Source: Spirosoma fluviale (GTDB lineage: Bacteria; Bacteroidota; Bacteroidia; Cytophagales; Spirosomataceae). From it: 64,000 bases of DNA. The position numbers and the translations under genes are program-made. Shown here in pieces: positions 17,912 to 26,916 of the stretch. Where the stretch lies: positions 1-64,000 of the forward strand of contig CAMCXW010000005.1 in the NCBI GenBank assembly GCA_945883625.1, read 5' to 3'. The stretch's first letter is position 1. Each line of letters begins with the position of its first letter. Under the pieces are notes generated by a model. That model saw nothing but the letters and a program-made list of their open reading frames with translations. It was not told the origin of the DNA and made no database searches.

Positions 17912-18262
17912 TTATGCTTCGGCGTGTAACCAAGCTTTCTTTTGTTCTAAAGTCTCTTTATCCTCAACATGATCCGGATCTGGAACGCAACAATCCACTG
18001 GACAAACTGCAGCACATTGTGGCTCTTCATGGAAACCGGTACATTCCGTGCACTTATCTGGTACAATGTAGTAGAACTCTTCTGATATAGGGTCAACAGG
18101 TGATTTAGCATCCATGGATGAACCATCTTCTAGTTCAACTTCAGTTAATGAAGTACCTCCAGCCCACGTCCACTCTACTCCTCCTTCATAAATGGCTGTA
18201 TTTGGGCATTCTGGTTCGCACGCCCCACAGTTAATACATTCGTCAGTAATGATAATTGCCAT
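17912..18262 (-). CDS. 2[4Fe-4S] ferredoxin
   Basis: This 116-residue electron carrier has one set of cluster cysteines at Cys9, 12, 15 and 19 ([11 protein letters not shown]). The second set is Cys71, 74, 83 and 87, with Cys91 and Cys92 nearby ([17 protein letters not shown]). The eight-residue spacing between the second and third cysteine of the second site and the long C-terminal extension resemble Alvin-type ferredoxins. An insertion of about 40 residues separates the two sites. It would carry low-potential electrons in the cytosol; partners are unknown. It is divergent from a LuxC-like acyl-CoA reductase, a pairing often seen in Bacteroidota. Confidence 0.92.
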   Translation of the reverse strand: MAIIITDECINCGACEPECPNTAIYEGGVEWTWAGGTSLTEVELEDGSSMDAKSPVDPISEEFYYIVPDKCTECTGFHEEPQCAAVCPVDCCVPDPDHVEDKETLEQKKAWLHAEA

Positions 18263-18385
18263 AACAAGTATTAAAAATTTTACGCAATTTACGTAAGTAA
18301 TTTTGAATAGTAAAAATTTTATAATGACTATTCATGTATTTTATGAACTTTGTGTATCCATATTTAATTAAATAGCCCTCCTAAT

Positions 18386-19387
18386 ATGAAGAAAGAACGT
18401 TTTGGCAAGCTAGTTTCATTTCTTAAATCATACTTTTCTGATTCATCTAATCAGGAAAAAATAGAATTATTTATAGAAAAAGCTAAAAATGAAAATGCTT
18501 GGTTTTCGGATTTGCTTATTCGTAATGCCATGGAGGCAATAACGGAACAATTTTTAGAAGCATCGCGTTGGGAGGATTTTTTCGAACAATATGGAGTTCC
18601 TGTACAAGATAATCCAAAAAAAGTGGGTTTGATTTTGCCTGGAAATCTGCCGGCCGTTGGTATGCATGATCTTCTCATGACCCTAGCGAGTGGGCACCTG
18701 GTCATCGTTAAATTAAGCTCCCAAGATCGTTCTTTAATGACAATGTATATTGAATTAATTAATTCATTTGAATCTGATCAAAAAGTGGAGATTCAAGAGC
18801 GTATGTCGGGCGTTGATGCGGTTATAGCCACTGGATCTGATTTTTCTTCTGGATATTTTGTTAATTATTTTGCCAAAATCCCTCATCTTATTCGTAAAAA
18901 TAGAAGTTCGGTAGCTGTACTTACGGGAAATGAAAGTGCTGATGATTTTAAGCAATTGGCTACTGATATATTTATGTATTATGGATTAGGTTGTCGGAAT
19001 GTTTCTACACTAGCTGTTCCCGATTCAATTGATTTAGTCCCTTTGTTTGATGTTTTGACATTAGAAGATTGGGTTTTAGACCATACGAAGTATTCCAATA
19101 ATTACCAGTATCACAAAACATTATATTTGCTGAATCAAATTCCACATTTTGATTTAGGTAATCTGATAGTTACTGAAAACGATGGCCTGATCTCCCCTGT
19201 TGGCGTTTTACATGTGTACCGGTATACTAGCGAAATAGAGCTTACTGATTGGTTGGCAATTAATGTTGAAAAGATTCAGTGCGTCGTAGGCTCAGACTAC
19301 ATCCCATTTGGCCAAGCGCAAAACCCCGCTTTAGATGATTTTGCTGATGGTGTCAATACGTATCAGTTTTTAACTAGTTTATCGTAA
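18386..19387 (+). CDS. LuxC-like acyl-CoA reductase
   Basis: The 333-residue protein resembles the LuxC/acyl-CoA reductase family, relatives of aldehyde dehydrogenases that reduce acyl-CoA or acyl-enzyme to an aldehyde with NADPH. GLILPGNLPAVGMHDLL (81-97) fits the nucleotide-binding region. Cys203 in YYGLGCRNVSTLAVP is the likely catalytic thiol, as in LuxC. It is shorter than classical LuxC (~480 residues). No luciferase or LuxD/LuxE genes are nearby, so bioluminescence is not suggested; lipid or wax aldehyde metabolism is more likely. Its 3' end overlaps the convergent PAP2 gene by 25 bases. Confidence 0.85.
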   Translation: MKKERFGKLVSFLKSYFSDSSNQEKIELFIEKAKNENAWFSDLLIRNAMEAITEQFLEASRWEDFFEQYGVPVQDNPKKVGLILPGNLPAVGMHDLLMTLASGHLVIVKLSSQDRSLMTMYIELINSFESDQKVEIQERMSGVDAVIATGSDFSSGYFVNYFAKIPHLIRKNRSSVAVLTGNESADDFKQLATDIFMYYGLGCRNVSTLAVPDSIDLVPLFDVLTLEDWVLDHTKYSNNYQYHKTLYLLNQIPHFDLGNLIVTENDGLISPVGVLHVYRYTSEIELTDWLAINVEKIQCVVGSDYIPFGQAQNPALDDFADGVNTYQFLTSLS

Positions 19388-19908
19388 ATGAATTGTTTCA
19401 GAATGACCGCTCCGATTGTGCCTATTACTGCACCTGTGATTACATCTAACGGATAATGGACACCTAAATAGATCCGACTATACGCTATGAGGCTGGCCCA
19501 AATTAGCAATGCTATGCCTAAAGGTTTGTTTCGAGTCAGTAAATAGAATCCCACGGCGACTGCAAATGCATTTGCAGCATGAGACGAACAAAATCCATAA
19601 AGTCCGCCTGGTCCGTTCGGCATATGAATCCATGATTGGAATTCCGGTACATGACTAGGTCGAAGCCGTTTAACGAGTGGTTTTAAAATGAAGGAAGAAA
19701 TTTGGTCAGCCCAAACAATTGTTAGCACTAAATAAAAAACGCCAGCCTTAATTGATTTCCGATTATGCTGAAACAATTTCCAAATAAGAAAAGCATAAAG
19801 TGGAATCCAGACATATTTGTCGGACAAAAATTGCATAATTGGATCCACTGAATTGTTATGCCATTCATTGATTAACTTAAATAAGTTTTGATCCCATGCT
19901 GGAAACAT
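19363..19908 (-). CDS. PAP2-family membrane phosphatase
   Basis: The 181-residue membrane protein shows the three phosphatase motifs of the PAP2 superfamily: KPLVKRLRP (76-84), CSSHAANAF (107-115) and the SRIYLGVHYPLDV segment (144-156), with catalytic His110 and His151. About five hydrophobic helices are apparent. Members remove phosphate from undecaprenyl diphosphate, phosphatidylglycerophosphate or phosphatidic acid at the membrane; substrate cannot be told here. The usual PSSH has Cys in place of Pro (CSSH), a minor variation. The gene lies 3 bases downstream of trpS and so probably shares its transcript. Confidence 0.9.
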   Translation of the reverse strand: MFPAWDQNLFKLINEWHNNSVDPIMQFLSDKYVWIPLYAFLIWKLFQHNRKSIKAGVFYLVLTIVWADQISSFILKPLVKRLRPSHVPEFQSWIHMPNGPGGLYGFCSSHAANAFAVAVGFYLLTRNKPLGIALLIWASLIAYSRIYLGVHYPLDVITGAVIGTIGAVILKQFIYDKLVKN

Positions 19909-19911
19909 CGT

Positions 19912-20883
19912 TTAAAATTTAAAGTGTTCCCGAGCTCGTCCCAAGGTTTGTTTAGCTATAGGTTCAACTTTACGTTCCCCTTCGGCTAGTTTTTCCTCAA
20001 TCACATCTGGATTGTTGATATAAAAGTCAAATTTCTCACGTGCATCTTTGAAATAACGCAACATCATTTCGTGCAAAGCTTGTTTCGCATGACCAAATCC
20101 ATATCCTCCTTGGATGTAGTTGGCATGCATTTCAGCTGTTTTTTCGGGTGAGGCCAACAAGCTAAACAGTTTAAACGTAATGTCTGTAGCTGGATCTTTA
20201 GGATCTTCCAAAGGAGTTGAATCGGATTCGATTTTTTTGATTTGTTTTAAAAGGTCTTTTTCTGGTAAAAAAATATCAATGTAGTTATTTAGGGATTTAC
20301 TCATTTTGTTGCCGTCTAACCCTGGGATTGTCATGACGGATTCATTAATAGCTGCCTCAGGAATCACAAAGATGTCTTTTTGTGCCATGCGATTAAATGT
20401 TCCCGCGATGTCGCGCGTCATTTCAATATGCTGGCGTTGATCCTTTCCTACTGGAATAAGTTCGGCATCATATAATAAGATGTCGGCAGCTTGCAAAACA
20501 GGATAGGTGAAAAGTCCGGCATTCACTTGCGCCATTTGGGCAGATTTATCTTTAAAGCTATGCGCGTTTGCAAGCATGGGAAATGGTGTAATGCAGTTTA
20601 AATACCACATTAATTCCGTATGATAGGCTGCTAATTTGGATTGACGGTAGAAGTAATTTTTATCGGTGTCAAAACCGAAAGCCAACCACGCTGCCGCAAT
20701 GGACAATGTATTAGATCGAATTTGTTCCCCATCACGTAAACTTGTCAGGGTATGTAAATCAGCGATAAACAAAAAAGATTCGTTGCCCGGTTTTTCAGAA
20801 AGTTCTATGGCAGGCAGAATGGCGCCCAAAATATTTCCTAAATGTGGTTTACCTGAGGACTGAATCCCTGTTAAAATGCGCAT
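19912..20883 (-). CDS. trpS: Tryptophanyl-tRNA synthetase
   Basis: This class I aminoacyl-tRNA synthetase charges tRNA-Trp. It has the HIGH-like SSGKPHLGN near the N-terminus and the KMSKS loop in GLDGNKMSKSLNNY. A specificity stretch includes NAHSFKDKSAQ and PVGKDQRQHIEMTRDIA. From the ATG at 20883 the protein is 323 residues, the normal length, and starts with MRILTGIQSSGKP. An upstream in-frame ATG would add 14 hydrophobic residues and is less likely. It is followed closely by the PAP2 gene and is divergent from the DUF2461 gene. Confidence 0.95.
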   Translation of the reverse strand: MRILTGIQSSGKPHLGNILGAILPAIELSEKPGNESFLFIADLHTLTSLRDGEQIRSNTLSIAAAWLAFGFDTDKNYFYRQSKLAAYHTELMWYLNCITPFPMLANAHSFKDKSAQMAQVNAGLFTYPVLQAADILLYDAELIPVGKDQRQHIEMTRDIAGTFNRMAQKDIFVIPEAAINESVMTIPGLDGNKMSKSLNNYIDIFLPEKDLLKQIKKIESDSTPLEDPKDPATDITFKLFSLLASPEKTAEMHANYIQGGYGFGHAKQALHEMMLRYFKDAREKFDFYINNPDVIEEKLAEGERKVEPIAKQTLGRAREHFKF

Positions 20884-20990
20884 AATGACTATTTTAATAA
20901 ATTTCACAAAAATCATTAAATTCAATCAATTCTCCCAATTTATTTTGGGAAAGAATCGCTAATTTCGTTTCAATTTTAGTGCAACGATTC

Positions 20991-21674
20991 ATGTCTATCT
21001 CCCCTAGCCTTTTAGCTTTTTTATCGGAATTGAAACAGCATAATTCACGCGAGTGGTTTGCGGAGCATAAAGCTAGCTATGAATCAGAAAAGGCCTTATT
21101 TGATGGATTGATTGAACAATTGATTCACGAATTCTCCGCCTTTGAAAATATGGATGGTGTACTGAAGAAGCACTGTTCCTATCGCCTATACCGCGATGTT
21201 CGCTTTTCAAAGAATAAAGATCCGTATAAAACTTGGTTTTCGGCGAGTTTCTCTGAAGGTGGTCGTAAGTCTGGTTACATGGATTATTATTTGCACATCG
21301 AGCCCGGTGGTAAATCATTTTTAGGTGGAGGAATGTATAATCCCACACCTGAGCAGCTGGCTGCTTACCGCCAAGAAGTAGATTATAATGGAGCAACACT
21401 TCGAGGCATTGTTGAATCTGCCTCATTTGTTAAGCTTTTTGGTCAAGCTGAAGGTGATTTGTTAAAAAAAATTCCTAAAGGTTTTGACCCAGATACCGCT
21501 GATGAGGTTTATTTGCGACGTAAGCAATTGTTTTATTGGCATCATTTTTCTGACAAAGATATTGTCTCACCAGATTTCACCTCGAAGTTAATGTTGGCCG
21601 CCTTACAACTAAAACCATTTTTAGATTTCTTGAATGCCACATTTTTTGATAAAGAACCCTTTTTAAAAGCTTAA
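20991..21674 (+). CDS. DUF2461 family protein
   Basis: The 227-residue protein shows the DUF2461 pattern: LSELKQHNSREWFAEHK near the start, then CSYRLYRDVRFSKNKDPYKTWFSA and HIEPGGKSFLGGGMYNPTPEQL. I give only short extracts of these. The family is widespread, cytosolic and of unknown function; conserved R, D and K residues around RDVRFSKDK suggest a binding pocket. A reading from a GTG at 20979 would add four residues; the ATG at 20991 is preferred. dnaE starts 6 bases downstream, so the two may be translated from one mRNA. Confidence 0.88.
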   Translation: MSISPSLLAFLSELKQHNSREWFAEHKASYESEKALFDGLIEQLIHEFSAFENMDGVLKKHCSYRLYRDVRFSKNKDPYKTWFSASFSEGGRKSGYMDYYLHIEPGGKSFLGGGMYNPTPEQLAAYRQEVDYNGATLRGIVESASFVKLFGQAEGDLLKKIPKGFDPDTADEVYLRRKQLFYWHHFSDKDIVSPDFTSKLMLAALQLKPFLDFLNATFFDKEPFLKA

Positions 21675-21680
21675 TATTTT

Positions 21681-24600
21681 ATGCAGTTTTCGCATTTACA
21701 CAATCATTCCCAATTTTCATTGCTAGATGGCGCATCAAAGATTTCTTCGATGTTTAAAAAAGCAAAGGAAGACAATATGCCAGCTGTTGCGATTACAGAC
21801 CATGGAAATATGTTTGGGGTGTTTCAGTTTGTGGCGGAAGCTGGGAAACAAGGTGTTAAGCCGATTGTGGGTTGCGAATTTTATCTGGTAAAAGATCGCC
21901 ATAAACAGGCATTTACGAAGATTGACAAGGATAGGCGCTATCATCAATTATTTCTGGCTAAGAATCCGGAGGGATATCAAAACCTAGTCAAATTATGTTC
22001 GCTTGGATTCATGGAAGGTATGTATTCCAAGTATCCTCGTATTGATAAGGAGCTCGTATTAAAATACCATAAGGGTTTAATTGCGACAACTTGTTGTTTG
22101 GGCGCATCTGTTCCGCAAGCGATTTTACGTGATGGCGAAGAAGCAGCAGAAAAGGAATTTAAGTGGTGGCTGGATCTATTTGGTGAAGATTATTATATCG
22201 AAGTTCAAAATCATTATATACCTGAACAACAGACTGTTAACGAGGTTTTGTTAAAGTTTGCTAAGAAGTATAATGTCAAAGTTATTGCATCAAATGATTC
22301 CCATTATTTGGATCAAAAAGATTCCAATGCTCATGATATTCTTTTATGTATCAATACGGGAGAAAAGCAAGCCACCCCAACTTACAAAGACATTGAAGGT
22401 GATTTTGATATGAAGGGAAAGCGTTTCGCTTTTTACAATGATCAGTTTTATTTCAAGACAACAGAAGAAATGACCCAGTTGTGGTCGCATGTCCCTGAGG
22501 CCATTGATAACACCAATGAGATTGTTGGCAAAGTCGAAACGTTGAAGTTGACAAAGGATGTGATGTTGCCCAACTTCCAGATTCCGACCGAATTCCTTAA
22601 TCAAGATGATTATTTGGAGCATCTAACCATGGAGGGTGCGAAAAAGAGGTATGTCGACATAGACCAGGTCGTTGAGGAGCGAATTCGGTTCGAGTTATAT
22701 ACGATTAAGACCATGGGTTTTGCTGGTTATTTCTTGATTGTTGCCGATTTTATTCAAGCTGGGCGTGATTTAGGGGTCTATGTGGGTCCTGGGCGTGGTT
22801 CGGCGGCAGGGTCAGTTGTTGCCTATTGTTTGGGAATTACCAACATAGATCCGATTAAATATAATCTGCTTTTTGAGCGTTTTTTAAATCCGGATCGTAA
22901 GTCATTACCCGATATTGATACGGACTTTGATGATGAGGGCCGCCAAAAAGTGATTGATTATGTCGTAGATAAATACGGTAAAAATCAGGTGGCTCATATT
23001 GCTACGTATGGTACGATGGCAGCCAAGATGTCGATAAAAGATGTAGCTAGGGTGTTGGATCTTCCTCTATCTGAGTCAAATGCTTTGGCTAAATTAGTCC
23101 CAGAAAAGCCCAAAATTACCTTAGAACGTATATTTAATGCGCCATTAAATGGGGACAAGAGTTTGGCTGACAAAGAGGGCTTGAATTCTGATGAGATTGA
23201 ACAGGTTAAACAACTACGTAAAATTAAAGAGGCAGGCGGATTACCTGCAGAAGTAATTGAAAATGCATTGGTACTGGAGGGGTCCGTGCGTGGAACGGGT
23301 ATACATGCTGCTGGGATTATCATTGCTCCTTCTGATTTGACGGATATTTTGCCCGTTGCATCATCCAAAGATGTCAGTTTATTGATAACGCAATATGATG
23401 GTTCAGTTATTGAAAATGCAGGCGTAATTAAAATGGACTTTTTGGGTTTAAAAACCCTATCCATTTTGAAAGAGGCAGTTCGATTGATTAAGCAGAATCA
23501 TGGGGAAACCATTGTTTTGGATGATTTACCTTTGGATGATCGATTGACGTATGAATTGTACCAACGAGCGGAAACAAATGGGACTTTCCAATTTGAATCG
23601 CCTGGTATGCAGAAACACTTAAGGGATTTAAAGCCCGATCAGTTTTCTGATTTGATTGCGATGAATGCCTTGTTCCGTCCAGGACCTATGGTGTACATTC
23701 CAAATTACATTGCACGTAAACATGGTCGAGAAAAGATTGAATACGATGTTCCTGAAATGGAAGAGTATTTAAAGGACACGTATGGTATTACTGTTTATCA
23801 AGAGCAAGTAATGTTATTATCGCAGAAATTGGCCAATTTCTCAAAAGGCGATGCCGATGTGCTTCGTAAGGCCATGGGGAAAAAGGACAAGGCGACGATT
23901 GACAAAATGAAGGGTAAATTCATGGAAGGTGGTCAAGCGAATAATCATCCTGCGGATAAGTTGGAAAAGATTTGGACCGACTGGGAAGCATTTGCTCAAT
24001 ATGCATTTAATAAATCTCATTCAACATGTTACGGTTTAGTTGCTTATCAAACGGGTTATTTAAAAGCTAATTATCCGTCTGAATATATGTCGGCGGTTCT
24101 TTCAAATTCTTTAGGGAATATTGAAAAGATTACGTTTTTCATGGATGAGTGTAAGCGGATGGGCTTGACTTTACTAGTTCCTGATGTGAATGAGTCATCT
24201 CGCTCATTTGCGGTAAATAAAAAAGGTCAAATACGTTTTGGTCTAGGTGCGATTAAGGGGGTTGGTGAGGCTGCAGTCGATGCAATTGTAGAAGAGCGTA
24301 ATCTACGAGGCGAGTATAAAGATATTTTTGATTTTGTTTCGCGGATTAACGTTCGTCAGGTTAATAAGAAAAGTTTAGAATCATTAGCGCTTGCAGGTGC
24401 CTTTGATTGTTTCCCTGAGGTGCAGCGCGCGCACTACTTTGCATTGGATAACGAGAATACGACGTTTATTGAAAAGATTGTTCGCTATGCTTCACGTATG
24501 GCCGAGTTAAAAGCGGAAGCAACGCAGTCGCTATTTGGCGAACTTGGCGCCGGAACTGGTAATGACATTGTTAAACCTAAAATTCCCGTATCTGAGTCTT

Positions 24601-25244
24601 GGTCTGTGATGGAGCAACTTCGAAATGAAAAAGAGGTAGTTGGCGTTTATATTTCAGGTCACCCGTTGGATGAGTATCGTGTGGAGATTCAAAATTTTAC
24701 GAATTCAAATACGACTTTATTGGATTCGCGTCCAAATGCGGTACAATCTATAGCTGGCATTGTTACGAAAGTAAACGTACGCACCTCTGCGAATGGAAAT
24801 CAATTTATGATTTTCACGTTGGAAGATTATTCAGGGAATTATGAATTTGCGCTTTTTGGCAAGGATTACATTGAATTTGAGCGATTTATAGGTCAAGATC
24901 GGATGTTGTATATTCAAGGGTTGTACCAACAAAAAAATCGCTACATGGAGCAAATGGTATTTAAGATTCAATCCATCGAATTACTTTCTGAGATTCTAGA
25001 AGAAAGAACGAAGGAATTGAAGCTTATGGTAGATTTACGCTATTTAAATCCTGCCTTAATGGATAATTTGCATGATGTACTCGAACGTAATAAAGGCACA
25101 AAAAAGTTAGTGGTGGAGGTTTTTGATGAAGCAGAAAAGCTACAGATGGATTTTCTATCACGTAAGATGCAAATTCGGATCGGTAAGCCTTTGATTGCTG
25201 AATTGACTGACTTAGAAAATGTCACCTTCAAATTAATTTCATAA
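21681..25244 (+). CDS. dnaE: DNA polymerase III alpha subunit
   Basis: DnaE is the replicative polymerase catalytic subunit. The 1187-residue protein begins with a PHP domain (HLHNHSQFSLLDGASK, AITDHGNMFG). The palm carries the catalytic acidic motif in LPDIDTDFDDEGR, preceded by GPGRGSAAGSVVAYCLGI. The fingers/thumb and helix-hairpin-helix parts follow, then an OB-fold region (about 1000-1080, ISGHPLDEYR, AGIVTKVNVRTSANG) and a tail. Length and order match DnaE1. Long antisense open frames inside it are coding-bias shadows. The proofreading subunit is not in this window. Confidence 0.96.
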   Translation: MQFSHLHNHSQFSLLDGASKISSMFKKAKEDNMPAVAITDHGNMFGVFQFVAEAGKQGVKPIVGCEFYLVKDRHKQAFTKIDKDRRYHQLFLAKNPEGYQNLVKLCSLGFMEGMYSKYPRIDKELVLKYHKGLIATTCCLGASVPQAILRDGEEAAEKEFKWWLDLFGEDYYIEVQNHYIPEQQTVNEVLLKFAKKYNVKVIASNDSHYLDQKDSNAHDILLCINTGEKQATPTYKDIEGDFDMKGKRFAFYNDQFYFKTTEEMTQLWSHVPEAIDNTNEIVGKVETLKLTKDVMLPNFQIPTEFLNQDDYLEHLTMEGAKKRYVDIDQVVEERIRFELYTIKTMGFAGYFLIVADFIQAGRDLGVYVGPGRGSAAGSVVAYCLGITNIDPIKYNLLFERFLNPDRKSLPDIDTDFDDEGRQKVIDYVVDKYGKNQVAHIATYGTMAAKMSIKDVARVLDLPLSESNALAKLVPEKPKITLERIFNAPLNGDKSLADKEGLNSDEIEQVKQLRKIKEAGGLPAEVIENALVLEGSVRGTGIHAAGIIIAPSDLTDILPVASSKDVSLLITQYDGSVIENAGVIKMDFLGLKTLSILKEAVRLIKQNHGETIVLDDLPLDDRLTYELYQRAETNGTFQFESPGMQKHLRDLKPDQFSDLIAMNALFRPGPMVYIPNYIARKHGREKIEYDVPEMEEYLKDTYGITVYQEQVMLLSQKLANFSKGDADVLRKAMGKKDKATIDKMKGKFMEGGQANNHPADKLEKIWTDWEAFAQYAFNKSHSTCYGLVAYQTGYLKANYPSEYMSAVLSNSLGNIEKITFFMDECKRMGLTLLVPDVNESSRSFAVNKKGQIRFGLGAIKGVGEAAVDAIVEERNLRGEYKDIFDFVSRINVRQVNKKSLESLALAGAFDCFPEVQRAHYFALDNENTTFIEKIVRYASRMAELKAEATQSLFGELGAGTGNDIVKPKIPVSESWSVMEQLRNEKEVVGVYISGHPLDEYRVEIQNFTNSNTTLLDSRPNAVQSIAGIVTKVNVRTSANGNQFMIFTLEDYSGNYEFALFGKDYIEFERFIGQDRMLYIQGLYQQKNRYMEQMVFKIQSIELLSEILEERTKELKLMVDLRYLNPALMDNLHDVLERNKGTKKLVVEVFDEAEKLQMDFLSRKMQIRIGKPLIAELTDLENVTFKLIS

Positions 25245-25283
25245 AATATTGAAAGGGAACTTAATCTTATACGTGAAATGTTT

Positions 25284-25291
25284 TAATTTTG
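25284..25291 (+). promoter_or_regulatory. Putative -7 box of trxA
   Basis: TAATTTTG matches TAnnTTTG and lies 22 bases before the trxA ATG, in a 69-base gap after dnaE. No TTG is found at the usual distance, so it is weak evidence. Confidence 0.3.
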
Positions 25292-25313
25292 AACTTTTAA
25301 AATAATCTAGAAA

Positions 25314-25637
25314 ATGGGAAAATATGTAGAGGCAACAGATGCCAACTTTAGCGAATTAATTGGAACTTCAACCCCGGTGTTGGTTGATTTTTGGGCAGAG
25401 TGGTGTGGGCCATGTAAAATGATTGGACCTATTGTGGAGGAGTTAGCTGGTGAAGTGGAAGGTCAAGCAATTGTGGCGAAAATGAATGTAGACTCAAATT
25501 CTGCGATACCTGCGTCCTTAGGCATTCGTTCGATTCCAACATTAATGGTATTCAAAAATGGAGAAATGGTGGAGCGTTTAGTTGGTGGAAATATTCCAAA
25601 GTCTGTTTTGTCAGAAACTTTATTAAAGCACGCTTAA
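25314..25637 (+). CDS. trxA: Thioredoxin
   Basis: The 107-residue protein is a classical cytosolic thioredoxin with WCGPC (Cys31, Cys34) in FWAEWCGPCKMIGPI and the cis-proline region IRSIPTLMVFKNGE. It keeps cytosolic protein disulfides reduced and supplies electrons to ribonucleotide reductase and other reductases. No signal peptide is present. It has its own -7 box after dnaE. Its stop codon directly abuts the stop of the convergent aminotransferase gene, so the two 3' ends leave no room for a separate terminator. Confidence 0.96.
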   Translation: MGKYVEATDANFSELIGTSTPVLVDFWAEWCGPCKMIGPIVEELAGEVEGQAIVAKMNVDSNSAIPASLGIRSIPTLMVFKNGEMVERLVGGNIPKSVLSETLLKHA

Positions 25638-26837
25638 TTAGCTTTTATAGACCTTATCCATGGCTTGTAACAATATGTTGCAAGCCATTTTTATTTCATC
25701 CTCTGTGATAACCAGAGGTGGAGCAATTCGAAGGGCATTATCACAGAATAGGAACCAATCTGTGATGAGTCCATTTTCTATACATGTATCAATCACCGCC
25801 TTAACTGTTTGAAAATCTTTCATTTCAACGGCTATCATAAGTCCAACACCTCTGACTTCTTGAATTAGTGGATGAATTAATAATTCCTTAAATAAGTTGG
25901 ATTTTACGGTAACACGATCAAGTAAATTAGCTTCTTGAATGTATTTTATAGTAGCTAAAGAAGCGGCGCATGAAACTGGATGTCCGCCAAAAGTTGTAAT
26001 ATGACCTAGAACTGGCTCATAAGAAAGCGTTCGCATGATTGATTCATTGGCCATGAAAGCACCTATAGGCATTCCTCCTCCCATCCCTTTTGCCGTTAAA
26101 AGAATATCCGGTTGAATTTCCATGGCCTGATAGGCCCAAAAAGTTCCTGTCCGTCCGAAGCCAGTTTGAATTTCGTCAATAATAAGTAAGCATCCTGTTT
26201 GGGTACACTTTTCGCGTAACGCTTTGAAAAAAGATTTTGTGGCTTGCTTCACTCCTGCTTCACCGGCTACGATTTCAATAACTATGGCTGCGGTTTTTGC
26301 TGTTATATGAACTAAGTCATCCATATTTCCATGTCTGATGTGTTTGATATCAGGTAATAGTGGTCTAAAGCTATTTTTAAAGTTTTCGTCGCCGGCTAAG
26401 GATAAAGCTCCCTGCGTAGCACCGTGGTAGGCATTTAAACAGGAGATAAATTCGCTTCTTCGCGTATATCGCTTGGCTAATTTCATGGCTCCTTCAACAG
26501 CCTCCGTACCTGAGTTTGTGAAATATACCTGATTTAATTTTGGTGAATTTGTTGATTTAACTAAAGCCTCAGCTAATAATACTTGAGGACTTTGAATATA
26601 TTCACCATATACCATTAGGTGCATGTATGCGTCAACTTGATTTTTAATGGCTTGAACAACTTCTGGATTTCGATGGCCAACATTGGAAACGGCAATTCCC
26701 GAGATTAAATCAATATAGGACTTACCAGAGCTATCTTTTAAATAGATATGTTCGGCGGAAACAATTTCTAAGGCAAGTGGGGCATCCGAGGTATGAGCGG
26801 TATATTTTTGAAAAAGCTGTCGGTTAGTTAGTTCCAT
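25638..26837 (-). CDS. Class III aminotransferase (ornithine/acetylornithine type)
   Basis: This PLP-dependent enzyme of 399 residues carries the Schiff-base Lys250 in LLTAKGMGGGMPIGAF, the PLP-contacting DEIQTGFGRTG (221-231) and FTNSGTEAVEGAMKLAKRY (106-124). These are fold-type I, class III features, shared by acetylornithine, ornithine and 4-aminobutyrate aminotransferases. The exact substrate is not decided by the sequence, and no arginine or proline pathway genes are adjacent. The gene stands alone: convergent with trxA and divergent from the DUF5686 gene, with about 79 bases between the start codons. Confidence 0.88.
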   Translation of the reverse strand: MELTNRQLFQKYTAHTSDAPLALEIVSAEHIYLKDSSGKSYIDLISGIAVSNVGHRNPEVVQAIKNQVDAYMHLMVYGEYIQSPQVLLAEALVKSTNSPKLNQVYFTNSGTEAVEGAMKLAKRYTRRSEFISCLNAYHGATQGALSLAGDENFKNSFRPLLPDIKHIRHGNMDDLVHITAKTAAIVIEIVAGEAGVKQATKSFFKALREKCTQTGCLLIIDEIQTGFGRTGTFWAYQAMEIQPDILLTAKGMGGGMPIGAFMANESIMRTLSYEPVLGHITTFGGHPVSCAASLATIKYIQEANLLDRVTVKSNLFKELLIHPLIQEVRGVGLMIAVEMKDFQTVKAVIDTCIENGLITDWFLFCDNALRIAPPLVITEDEIKMACNILLQAMDKVYKS

Positions 26838-26916
26838 TTATCCCAAATTTACAGCCTTTTATCAAATTATCAGTTTCTGGTATGGTGTTTTGCTCGATTT
26901 TCCCTTGTATTGCATT

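Noticed and set aside
18386-19387. Bioluminescence (lux) operon from the LuxC-like gene
   Set aside because: No luciferase, LuxD or LuxE genes are near; LuxC-like reductases are common in Bacteroidota without lux.
20934-20949. CCCAA/TTGGG inverted repeat between trpS and the DUF2461 gene as an attenuator
   Set aside because: The 5-bp arms are short, no U-run or leader peptide is seen, and chance is likely in this small gap.
22994-23464. Antisense open frame of 156 codons inside dnaE
   Set aside because: It mirrors the coding bias of dnaE; the predicted protein has no recognisable pattern, and dnaE is clearly intact.
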